A stretch of DNA of 7,263 nt. It comes from Candidatus Rokuibacteriota bacterium. Its GTDB lineage: Bacteria; Methylomirabilota; Methylomirabilia; Rokubacteriales; CSP1-6. The notes below the pieces were generated by a model. It was given only the letters and a program-made list of their open reading frames with translations, had not been told where the DNA came from and made no database searches. The stretch is taken from NCBI GenBank assembly GCA_003221595.1, contig QHSM01000387.1, forward strand, positions 1-7,263, given 5' to 3'. Shown here piece after piece: positions 1-6,340 of the stretch (position 1 is the first letter of the stretch; the number at the start of each line of letters is the position of its first letter). Made by a program: the position numbers and the translations under genes.

Positions 1-389
1 TGCACGCCTACGAAGCCGGAACGGCGCTCCAGACCGTGCCCACGCTCGCGATGCTGACCGAGCCGCTCGCCGCGGTGCGAGGCCGCGCGCGCCGGGTACT
101 GCGGCAGCTCGCGCCGGATGTGCGGGAGCGTCTGGGCGCTAGCCTCGTCGACGATCTCGCCCAGGTGGGCGGCGGCGCCCTGCCGACCGTCGAGCTGCCG
201 ACCGTGGCTGTCGCCGTGGGGATGAGCTCGGCGGCCGCGATGCGGCTCGACGAGGCGTTGCGCGTGGGCGATCCGCCGGTCGTGGGCCGCATCACCCGCG
301 ACCGCCTCTTCCTCGACTGCCGGACGGTGCTGCCCGGGCAGGTGAAGGCTCTCGCCGGGGCACTGACCATCGCGGCGGCTCGCCTGTGA
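1..389 (+). CDS. selA: L-seryl-tRNA(Sec) selenium transferase, C-terminal part (5' end outside window)
   Basis: SelA is a cytoplasmic PLP enzyme that converts Ser-tRNA(Sec) to Sec-tRNA(Sec) using selenophosphate. The first full codon is at base 3, and the frame is open to the left edge, so this is the last 128 residues of a protein usually near 460 aa. The PLP lysine would lie upstream. Recognition rests on C-terminal SelA signatures: VGGGALPTVELP (about residues 55-66 of the fragment), PPVVGRI (91-97) and the nearby LFLDCRTVLP (102-111). A GTG at 36 could be taken as a start, but SelA-like sequence (HAYEAG) continues before it, so it is internal. The stop TGA (387-389) overlaps the selB GTG start in a GTGA junction, which fits a selA-selB operon with coupled translation. 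Identity is secure from motifs and neighbour together. Confidence 0.93.
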   Translation, partial: HAYEAGTALQTVPTLAMLTEPLAAVRGRARRVLRQLAPDVRERLGASLVDDLAQVGGGALPTVELPTVAVAVGMSSAAAMRLDEALRVGDPPVVGRITRDRLFLDCRTVLPGQVKALAGALTIAAARL

Positions 390-2302
390 GCGAAGCGACT
401 CCGAAGCACGTCGTCGTCGGTACCGCCGGGCATATCGACCACGGCAAGACATCGCTCGTGAAGGCCCTCACCGGCATCGACACCGATCGCCTGCCCGAGG
501 AAAAGGCCCGGGGGATCACGATCGATCTGGGATTCGCCTTCCTCGAGGAGCCGGGCGGGCTCACCATCGAGATCGTCGACGTTCCGGGGCACGAGCGATT
601 CGTCAAGAACATGCTGGCCGGCGTCGGCGGTATCGATCTGGCGATGCTGGTCATCGCGGCCGACGAAGGCGTGATGCCCCAGACGCGCGAGCACCTCGCG
701 ATCTGCTCCCTGTTGCACATCAAGGCCGGGCTCATCGCGCTGACCAAGGCCGATCTGGTCGAGCCGGACTGGCTCGAGCTGGTACGCGAGGATGTGGCGG
801 GCTCGGTCCGCGACACGTTTCTGGCGGGCGCGCCGATTCTCCCGGTATCCGCCAAGACGGGCCAGGGGCTCGGCGACCTCCGCGCGGCCCTTCGCGCCCT
901 TGCGGAGGCGGTGCCCCCGCGCGGGACCGACCAGCTTCCGCGGCTCCCCATCGACCGGGTCTTCACCGTCAAGGGATTCGGCACCGTCGTCACCGGCACG
1001 CTCACCGCGGGCGCGCTCGGTGTCGACGACCGTGTCGAGGTCTATCCGCGAAAGACCGAGGCCAAGATTCGGGGGCTGCAGACCCACAGCCATCCGGTGA
1101 CCTCGGCCCGAGCCGGACAGCGCACCGCGGTCAACCTGCAGGGTCTCGAGCGGGCCGCGATCGCCCGCGGTGACGTGGTCGGACTGCCCGGCACGCTCGT
1201 GCCGTCGCTCCTCGTGGACGGAACGCTCGAGCTCCTGAAGGATGCGCCACGCCCCCTTCGGTCGCGCGCGCGGGTGCGGTTCCACGTCGGGACGAGCGAG
1301 ATCATGGCCCGCGCGCTGCTGCTGGACCGGACCGAGCTCGCGCCCGGTGAGACGAGCTTCGCGAGGTTTCGTCTCGAGGGGCCGCTGGTCGCGCGGCCCG
1401 GCGACCGGTTCGTCGTCCGCTCCTACTCTCCGGTCGTGACGATCGGCGGCGGCACGCTGCTCGACGTCGATCCGCCGCGCTTCAAGCGCAAGGGGCCGGC
1501 CCTGGTGGCCCATCTCACGCTGCTGCAGGCGGGCAACCCGGAGGCGGTGCTGGAGGAGCACGTCCGTCACATGGGCGCTGCGGGCGTCCGGCTCGGGACC
1601 CTCGCCGGGCGCGTGCCCTTCGGGCCGGCGCAGCTGAGGGGTCTCCTCGACGCGCTTCAGGCGGCCGGCCGGGTGATCGCCGTGGACCGCGACTGGTTCA
1701 TCCATCCCGACAGCTTCGCCAGGCTACGCACGCTCGTCGTGGAGGCGCTCGCGGCGTTCCACCACGCGAGCCCGTTGAAGCCCGGCATGTCACGTGAGGA
1801 GCTCAGGAGCCGCGCCGGCGGCGCCGACGAGCGGGTCTTCGCATTTCTCCTGTCGTCGCTGGGGGTCGACGGGACCGTCAAGACCGAGCGGGACAAGGTC
1901 CGTCTGGCCTCGCACGAGGTCCGCCTTTCCCCGGAGCAGCAGCGGATCATCGACCATCTCGAGGGGGATTTTCTCCGCGCGGAAGCCGCTCCGCCGAGCG
2001 CCGAGGAGGCACTGGGCCGGGCGGGGCTCGGCGGCGACGAAGAGCACGAGCTGTTCCAGGTGCTCGTGCAGGCCGGCAAGCTCGTGCGGGTGAGGGAATC
2101 GCTCTTCTTTCACGCCCGCGCGCTCGACACGATCCAGACGAAGCTCGTGGCGCTCCTGCGCGAGCGCAAGGAGATCGGACCGGCCGACATCAAGGATCTG
2201 CTGGGCATTTCCCGGAAGTACGCGATTCCGCTTCTGGAGTTCTTCGATCAGCGGCGCGTCACCGCGCGCGTCGGGGAAAGGCGCATCTTGCGCGCGGGGT
2301 AG
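386..2302 (+). CDS. selB: Selenocysteine-specific elongation factor SelB
   Basis: SelB is a GTPase that carries Sec-tRNA(Sec) to the ribosome and recruits it to in-frame UGA codons by binding the mRNA SECIS hairpin. The protein is 638 aa, close to the bacterial norm (E. coli about 614). The GTPase domain comes first: P-loop GHIDHGKT (15-22), switch region RGITIDLGF (42-50), DVPGHE (65-70), the guanine-specificity motif as TKAD (120-123), and SAK (155-157). Beta-barrel domains follow, including FTVKGFGTVVTGT (193-205), as in EF-Tu relatives. The C-terminal third should form tandem winged helices; the last is clear at about 598-637 (IGPADIKDLLGISRKYAIPL, then an FFDQRRVTARVGERR stretch) and is the SECIS-binding module in characterised SelB. 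The GTG start overlaps the selA stop by 4 bases, with no Shine-Dalgarno before it, so initiation probably depends on coupling. All key GTPase motifs are intact. Confidence 0.97.
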   Translation: MSEATPKHVVVGTAGHIDHGKTSLVKALTGIDTDRLPEEKARGITIDLGFAFLEEPGGLTIEIVDVPGHERFVKNMLAGVGGIDLAMLVIAADEGVMPQTREHLAICSLLHIKAGLIALTKADLVEPDWLELVREDVAGSVRDTFLAGAPILPVSAKTGQGLGDLRAALRALAEAVPPRGTDQLPRLPIDRVFTVKGFGTVVTGTLTAGALGVDDRVEVYPRKTEAKIRGLQTHSHPVTSARAGQRTAVNLQGLERAAIARGDVVGLPGTLVPSLLVDGTLELLKDAPRPLRSRARVRFHVGTSEIMARALLLDRTELAPGETSFARFRLEGPLVARPGDRFVVRSYSPVVTIGGGTLLDVDPPRFKRKGPALVAHLTLLQAGNPEAVLEEHVRHMGAAGVRLGTLAGRVPFGPAQLRGLLDALQAAGRVIAVDRDWFIHPDSFARLRTLVVEALAAFHHASPLKPGMSREELRSRAGGADERVFAFLLSSLGVDGTVKTERDKVRLASHEVRLSPEQQRIIDHLEGDFLRAEAAPPSAEEALGRAGLGGDEEHELFQVLVQAGKLVRVRESLFFHARALDTIQTKLVALLRERKEIGPADIKDLLGISRKYAIPLLEFFDQRRVTARVGERRILRAG

Positions 2303-2316
2303 GTCGGGAGTAAGGT
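2288..2316 (+). promoter_or_regulatory. Weak possible promoter for tatA
   Basis: TTGCGC at 2288-2293 (3 of 6 to TTGACA) and TAAGGT at 2311-2316 (3 of 6 to TATAAT) are separated by exactly 17 bases and lie just before tatA. The -35 part sits inside the end of selB. The match is weak and could be chance; transcription from the sel operon is an equal alternative. Confidence 0.2.
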
Positions 2317-2332
2317 TGGGGTCGTTCGTGGA

Positions 2333-2338
2333 AAGGAG
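2333..2338 (+). promoter_or_regulatory. Ribosome binding site of tatA
   Basis: AAGGAG, within GAAAGGAG, ends 6 bases before the ATG at 2345. This is near-ideal Shine-Dalgarno spacing and decides the start: the in-frame TTG at 2339 touches the motif and cannot use it. It is the only strong Shine-Dalgarno sequence before a gene in this window. Confidence 0.85.
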
Positions 2339-2344
2339 TTGCGC

Positions 2345-2536
2345 ATGTTTGGGCTTGGTTATCAGGAACTTCTGATCATCCTGGTGATCGTCCTGATCTT
2401 GTTCGGCGCGAACCGACTGCCGGAGCTCGCCCGCTCGCTCGGCTCGAGCGTCAAGGAGTTCAAGAAGGGCGTCAACGAGGTCAAGGCCGAGGACACCGCT
2501 GCCGCCGCGAAGAAGCCAGAGGAGAACAAGACGTAA
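2345..2536 (+). CDS. tatA: Sec-independent protein translocase subunit TatA/TatE
   Basis: This is a small inner-membrane subunit of the twin-arginine translocase, which exports folded, often cofactor-loaded proteins bearing an RR signal peptide. The 63 aa protein has the complete TatA layout: a short N-terminus, a transmembrane helix (about 5-20), the FG hinge (20-21), and an amphipathic helix with RLPELARSLGSSVKEFKKG (24-42). A charged Glu/Lys/Ala-rich tail ends it. Position 8 is Glu, which is seen in both TatB and many TatA proteins; the short length favours TatA/E over TatB. The start is the ATG with a strong AAGGAG upstream. It lies 42 bases after selB on the same strand, and tatC is not in the window. 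The stop TAA at 2534-2536 abuts or overlaps the next reading frame. Confidence 0.93.
   Translation: MFGLGYQELLIILVIVLILFGANRLPELARSLGSSVKEFKKGVNEVKAEDTAAAAKKPEENKT
2519..2524 (+). promoter_or_regulatory. Possible ribosome binding site for the glycosyltransferase at 2533
   Basis: GAGGAG, inside the end of tatA, lies 8 bases before GTA at 2533-2535. It would suit initiation at or next to the tatA stop. GAG codons are common in tatA, so this may be coincidence; its value is in supporting a start upstream of GTG 2635. Confidence 0.35.
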
Positions 2537-4176
2537 GCTCGCGCCTCGATTTCCTCGTCGCGACCGCCCTCTCGCTTCTCACGATCGCATCCCGGCTCCC
2601 GTACCGCGCCCGGCTGCTCTACAACTGGGACGCGGTGCAGTTCGCGCTTGCGCTCCGCGAGTACGACGTCATCAAGCACCAGCCGCACCCGCCGGGCTAC
2701 ATCCTCTACGTCGTCGTCGGCCGGATCGTCAATGCCTGGCTCGACGACCCGACGGCGACCTACGTGGCGCTCGCGGTCCTCTTCAGCGGACTGACGACCT
2801 TCGTCGTCTACTATCTCGCCCGCGCCGTCTATGACCGGGCCACCGCGCTCGCCGCCGCCACGCTCCTGGCGGTGAGCCCGCTCTTCTGGTTCTACGGCTC
2901 CGTCGGACTGACCTACGCCGGCGAAGCGCTCTTCGCGTCCACCGTGGCGTTCTTCGCTTTTCGCGCGCTCAACGGAAGCCGGAGCGACGCGTACCTGGCC
3001 GCGTGGTATCTCGGCATCGCGGGCGGGATGCGCCAGTCTCTCCTCGTCCTGCTCCTTCCCCTGTGGTGCGGCTGCGTGCTCGTCGGCGTCCGCCGGCTCC
3101 GTGTCCTCGCCATCGGACTCGCCATCCTGTGCGTGTCGGTCCTGACCTGGTTCGTGCCGATGATCTGGCTCACCGGCGGCCTCGAGCGGTATCTGGCCGC
3201 GTCGGTCGAGCTGGCGGGGTCCGTCGTCAAGCCCACGTCGATCGTGGGCGGCCCCCTGGAGGCCACGCTGCGCATGTCGCGCCATCTGCTGGAGTCCGTG
3301 CTCGTCGCGCTCGGGCCGCTGGCCGCGGCGGGGTTTCTGTCGGTCTGGTACGTGCGCCGCTACGGCTGGGGCGCGCGCGAGTGGTTCCTCCTGGGGTGGA
3401 CGATCCCGCCGGTGGCGGTCTGCACCCTGGTGCACTTCGGCCAGGCCGGGTACGTCCTGACGTTCCTCCCGGCGCTGGTCATCTTCCTCTCGCGGGTGCT
3501 GGTCACGGCGCTGGGCCACGCCGGCGAGTCGCTTCCCCATCCGCGCGCGCGCGTCGCGCTCACGGCGGCGGTGCTCGTGCTCGTGGTGCTCGTAAACGGC
3601 TCGTTCTTCGTGTCGGCGCGGCCGACGCCCCGGGATTTTGACACGCCGCGACCCACCTGGGTCCGTCAGGCGCACGACGAGGCGTTCGACTGGATCTTCA
3701 GCCGGACCGCCGCGGCGCTGCGCGAGCACGAGGACGTGGTGCGCGGATTCGTCGACTCCATCCGCGGGCTGTACGCGAGCGCGGAGACCGTGGTGATCAC
3801 CGAGCAGGGCAATTCCCGCTCGTACCCGTGGTACCGCCACGCGATGTTCTACTTGCCGGAGTATGCGGCCTACGAGCTGCAGGTCGGCGGTCTGACCCCG
3901 GGGTTCCGAGCGTCCCGGCTCTCCACGACCATGACAACGACCCCCGAGACCCTGATCCGTCTGCCGGCGTCGGTGGAGCGGCTGGTGTGGTTCGTCGACC
4001 ACTGGAGCCCGACGACCGTGCGGCCGGCGGGCCTCGTCGAGATCGAGATTCCCTACGGCCGCTATCTGTACGTGCTGCCGCTGGGCAAGAAGCCCGTCGC
4101 CTACGAGGATTACACCTTCGTCCGCGTCGAGCCCCCCCGCCGTGCCGTCGGCGCCGCGCGTGCCCGATCGCGGTGA
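2533..4176 (+). CDS. GT-C family membrane glycosyltransferase (dolichyl/undecaprenyl-phosphate sugar type)
   Basis: This is a polytopic inner-membrane protein, probably transferring a sugar from a polyprenyl-phosphate donor on the periplasmic side; the acceptor is unknown. The frame gives 547 aa from 2533, or 513 aa from the first ordinary start, GTG 2635. I prefer the upstream start. The sequence before 2635 encodes a hydrophobic first helix (LDFLVATALSLLTIA) and then YNWDAVQFALAL, whose Asp (codon at 2629) is the expected first-loop catalytic Asp of GT-C enzymes. The GTG at 2635 is the Val of that motif. Next comes HQPHPPGY (residues 49-56 of the long form), a family hallmark, then roughly nine more membrane segments up to about base 3615. 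A C-terminal soluble domain of about 185 aa ends it. No ATG, GTG or TTG occurs in frame anywhere from tatA's start to 2635; GTA at 2533 is the best candidate. The substrate cannot be told from sequence. The gene overlaps the next one by 35 bases. Confidence 0.85.
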   Translation, partial: VSSRLDFLVATALSLLTIASRLPYRARLLYNWDAVQFALALREYDVIKHQPHPPGYILYVVVGRIVNAWLDDPTATYVALAVLFSGLTTFVVYYLARAVYDRATALAAATLLAVSPLFWFYGSVGLTYAGEALFASTVAFFAFRALNGSRSDAYLAAWYLGIAGGMRQSLLVLLLPLWCGCVLVGVRRLRVLAIGLAILCVSVLTWFVPMIWLTGGLERYLAASVELAGSVVKPTSIVGGPLEATLRMSRHLLESVLVALGPLAAAGFLSVWYVRRYGWGAREWFLLGWTIPPVAVCTLVHFGQAGYVLTFLPALVIFLSRVLVTALGHAGESLPHPRARVALTAAVLVLVVLVNGSFFVSARPTPRDFDTPRPTWVRQAHDEAFDWIFSRTAAALREHEDVVRGFVDSIRGLYASAETVVITEQGNSRSYPWYRHAMFYLPEYAAYELQVGGLTPGFRASRLSTTMTTTPETLIRLPASVERLVWFVDHWSPTTVRPAGLVEIEIPYGRYLYVLPLGKKPVAYEDYTFVRVEPPRRAVGAARARSR

Positions 4177-5683
4177 GCGCCCCGCGGGCCGAGCCCTCCG
4201 GTGGCGCAACGATGTTCTCGTAATCGCGGCGGCGCTGTTTCCGCTCGCGCTCTTCGCCGCGCGCGAGCGGCTGATCGCGGGCGCGCCCGGGTTCCCGCTC
4301 GACGACTCGTGGATTCACCTCCAGTTCGCGCGCAACCTCGCCGAGGGCGCCGGTTTTTCGTTCAATCCGGGTCGGCCGGTCGCGGGCTCGACGGCGCCGC
4401 TCTGGACCTTGCTGCTCGGCGCCGGCGCCACCGTGTTCTCCGCCTCGCTCTGGACGGCGAAGGTGCTCGGGATCATCGTGACCCTGGGCGCCGGCCTCCT
4501 GACCCGCCGGGCCGTGCTCGCCTGGGGGGCTCCCGCCGACGCGGCGCTCGTCGCGGCCGTGGCGCTCATGTGGATGGGACCGGTCGTCTGGGGCTCGCTC
4601 TCGGGCATGGAGGTCTCGCTCGCCGCGCTCCTGGTGGCTGCGGCGCTCCTGGCGCACGGGCGCGATCGCCCGCTCGCGACGGCCGGGTGCGCGGCGCTGG
4701 CGGTCCTGGCGAGGCCGGAATCCCTTCTGCTCGTTCCTCTCTTCGTCGTGGCGCGTCCGGTGACGCTCCGCCGGGTCGCGACCTTTGCGGTGGTGACCGG
4801 CGTGATCGTCGCGCCGGCAGTGCTGTTCAGCCTGTCGACCGCGGGGACCCTGTATCCCGCCACGGCCGCGGCGAAGATCGAAGGCGGGCTGGTCGGCTGG
4901 CTCGGCGGCGTCACCGAGCCGGCATCGCTCACCTGGATCGCGCGGCCGCGGATGTTCTTCGCGGAGTGGATTCGCTGGCTCACCGCCACCCACTGGCTCA
5001 TTCCGCTGGCGCTCGCGGCGGGGCTCGTTCAGGTCTGGCGCGTGACGGGCCGCGCGCTCGGTGTGATCACGCTCGGCCTCCTCGCGCACCCGCTCGGCAT
5101 GGCGCTCCTCGCGCCCTACCGCGGTCCAGCGTTTCAGGAGGGGCGCTATTCGATCCACCTCCTTCCGCTCGCCGTGCTCACGGTGGCGGTTGCGTTCGGC
5201 GGCCGGCGCGACGCTCCGCGGGCCGCCGGCCGCCGGGCGCGCATCGTCGTGATGCTGGCCTGGCTCGCGATCGCCGCGGTCACGCTCGGGCCAGCGGCCA
5301 CGCGCTACGGGTGGGCGGTGCAGAACATCAACGCCATGCAGGTTCACCTCGGGCGGTGGGTCGACGCCAGCGCGCCGAAGACCGCGCGCATCGCGGTGAA
5401 CGACATCGGCGCGATCGCCTACTTCTCCCGTCGCGAGGTCATCGACCTGATGGGGCTCGTGACGCCCGAGATCATTCCTTATCGACGTCAGGGTGAGGGG
5501 GGAGTGATCCGGTACCTGAAGGAGGCCTGCCCGCAGTACGTGATCATCTTCCCGGCGTGGTTCCCGCGGCTCGCCTCGAGTTCGGACACACTCGAGCCCG
5601 TCTATCGCGTGCGCCTGGAGCGCAACGAAGTCGCGGGCGCGGCGGAAATGGTCGTGTATCGGCTGGTGCGCTGTGCGGTATGA
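4142..5683 (+). CDS. Second GT-C type membrane glycosyltransferase, distinct family
   Basis: This is a 513 aa multi-spanning membrane protein, probably a polyprenyl-phosphate-sugar-dependent transferase acting at the periplasmic face. After a basic N-terminus and a first helix (about 25-40) comes FPLDDSWIHLQFARNLAEGA (51-70), then FNPGRPVAGSTAPLW (74-88). The Asp pair (54-55) and following motif resemble mycobacterial arabinofuranosyltransferase-like (AftB-type) and related GT-C proteins. Further family-like pieces are SGMEVSLAALLVAAALL and LARPESLLL. After several more helices, a soluble C-terminal part contains NDIGAIAYFSRREVIDLMGL, a stretch I associate with this family. GTG 4142 is the longest start and GTG 4160 is an alternative; neither has a Shine-Dalgarno. 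Translation is probably coupled to the upstream glycosyltransferase, with which it overlaps by 35 bases in another frame. The two proteins do not look like recent duplicates. Sugar and acceptor are unknown. Confidence 0.85.
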   Translation: MPSAPRVPDRGERPAGRALRWRNDVLVIAAALFPLALFAARERLIAGAPGFPLDDSWIHLQFARNLAEGAGFSFNPGRPVAGSTAPLWTLLLGAGATVFSASLWTAKVLGIIVTLGAGLLTRRAVLAWGAPADAALVAAVALMWMGPVVWGSLSGMEVSLAALLVAAALLAHGRDRPLATAGCAALAVLARPESLLLVPLFVVARPVTLRRVATFAVVTGVIVAPAVLFSLSTAGTLYPATAAAKIEGGLVGWLGGVTEPASLTWIARPRMFFAEWIRWLTATHWLIPLALAAGLVQVWRVTGRALGVITLGLLAHPLGMALLAPYRGPAFQEGRYSIHLLPLAVLTVAVAFGGRRDAPRAAGRRARIVVMLAWLAIAAVTLGPAATRYGWAVQNINAMQVHLGRWVDASAPKTARIAVNDIGAIAYFSRREVIDLMGLVTPEIIPYRRQGEGGVIRYLKEACPQYVIIFPAWFPRLASSSDTLEPVYRVRLERNEVAGAAEMVVYRLVRCAV

Positions 5684-5684
5684 T
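5679..5684 (+). promoter_or_regulatory. Possible -10 element for the DUF4124/retropepsin gene
   Basis: TATGAT matches TATAAT in 5 of 6 places and overlaps the stop codon of the upstream gene. It ends 6 bases before the ATG at 5691, so transcription from it would begin at or next to the A of ATG and give a leaderless mRNA. There is no good -35 box about 17 bases upstream (GTATCG). This is a candidate only. Confidence 0.35.
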
Positions 5685-5690
5685 CGCGTC

Positions 5691-6302
5691 ATGCTGCGAA
5701 CCGCGTTGCTTCTCGCGGTCTTCGGGCTCGTCGCCGCGCTCCCGGCGCGCGTCGACGCCGAGATCTACAAATGGGTCGACGACAACGGCGTGCCCCACTT
5801 CGCGGACGGTATCGACAGCGTTCCCGATCGCTATCGCTCGCGCGCGTCGCCGGTGGGGCTGAAGAACGAGCCGGCCACCTCGAGCGGCCCCAGCAGTGGT
5901 GGCAAGGCCGGCCCCTCGGGTGGCACGACGATCAACTTCACGCCCGGTCAGCGGATCCTCGTGGACGTCAAGATCAACGGCAGCGGCGGCGCTCGGCTGA
6001 TGCTCGACACCGGCGCCGACCGGACGCTCATCAGTCCCCGCGCGCTCCAGGCGGCCGGGGTCCGGATCGCGGGGCCGACGACGACGGGCCAGATCGTGGG
6101 CGCGACGGGCAGCGAGCGGATCGAGTTCGTCGCCATCGACAGCCTGGAAGTCGGTGATGCCCGCGTGGGCCGGATGTCGGTCGGCTCCTTCAACTTGCCG
6201 ACCACGGACGTCGGCGACGGGCTCCTCGGTCGCGACTTTCTCGACCAGTTCAACGTCAATATCGATTCTGGCAAGGGTGTGGTCACGCTCTCCCCGAAGT
6301 AG
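5691..6302 (+). CDS. Exported DUF4124 and retropepsin-like aspartic protease domain protein
   Basis: The protein is 203 aa and probably periplasmic. A signal peptide covers residues 1-23 (MLRTALLLAVFGLVAALPAR, then VDA before the likely cleavage site). A DUF4124 domain follows, with IYKWVDDNGVPHFAD (25-39). A Ser/Gly/Pro-rich linker (about 62-79) leads to a clan AA (retropepsin-like) domain. That domain has LMLDTGADRTLIS (103-115), with Asp106 as the predicted catalytic residue, and VGDGLLGRDFLDQFNVNID (174-192), the usual second hallmark. One DTG motif means activity would need a homodimer, as in retroviral proteases. I chose ATG 5691 because it begins a clean signal peptide; GTG 5673 would add six residues (MRYDRV) before it. 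No Shine-Dalgarno is seen, and a TATGAT lies just upstream. The domains are clear, but the substrate is unknown and proteolysis is inferred only from the motifs. Confidence 0.88.
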   Translation: MLRTALLLAVFGLVAALPARVDAEIYKWVDDNGVPHFADGIDSVPDRYRSRASPVGLKNEPATSSGPSSGGKAGPSGGTTINFTPGQRILVDVKINGSGGARLMLDTGADRTLISPRALQAAGVRIAGPTTTGQIVGATGSERIEFVAIDSLEVGDARVGRMSVGSFNLPTTDVGDGLLGRDFLDQFNVNIDSGKGVVTLSPK

Positions 6303-6318
6303 CCCGTCGCGCACGCTG

Positions 6319-6327
6319 TGATACGAT
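6319..6327 (+). promoter_or_regulatory. Possible extended -10 promoter element of ileS
   Basis: TGATACGAT reads as a TGn extension followed by TACGAT (4 of 6 to TATAAT), in the 38-base gap before ileS. It ends 13 bases before the ATG, so the leader would be only some 6 bases. No recognisable -35 lies at the expected distance. This gap is the only space between the preceding stop and ileS. Confidence 0.35.
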
Positions 6328-6340
6328 GACGCCCCGGGTC

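Noticed and set aside
8..1705. Long - strand open frame (565 codons) opposite selA/selB
   Set aside because: Arg/Gly/Asp/Glu-rich, low-complexity translation with no recognisable domain. It lies opposite a clear selB and results from high GC with few stop codons.
2281..2293. GCGCA-TCT-TGCGC inverted repeat at the end of selB as a terminator
   Set aside because: The 5-base stem lies inside the coding region and has no following T run.
4132..4176. C7 run (4132-4138) at the junction of the two glycosyltransferases, as a programmed or sequencing frameshift that would fuse them
   Set aside because: Each protein has its own first helix with catalytic-type Asp residues and its own soluble C-terminus, and each is a normal GT-C length. 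A fusion is not needed.
2362..4209. Long - strand open frame (615 codons) opposite tatA and the first glycosyltransferase
   Set aside because: The translation is a charged Arg/His/Asp/Glu/Gly mix typical of the antisense of a hydrophobic GC-rich gene. The + strand has clear membrane helices and motifs.
4174..5683. TGA stops of the two glycosyltransferases (4174-4176, 5681-5683) as possible selenocysteine codons, given selA/selB nearby
   Set aside because: For the first, readthrough leads only to a short tail; for the second, the protein is already complete. Neither family has known Sec members and no SECIS-like hairpin stood out.
3797..5692. Long - strand open frame (631 codons) opposite the second glycosyltransferase
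   Set aside because: Same compositional shadow; no motif, and it spans the boundary of two real + strand genes.
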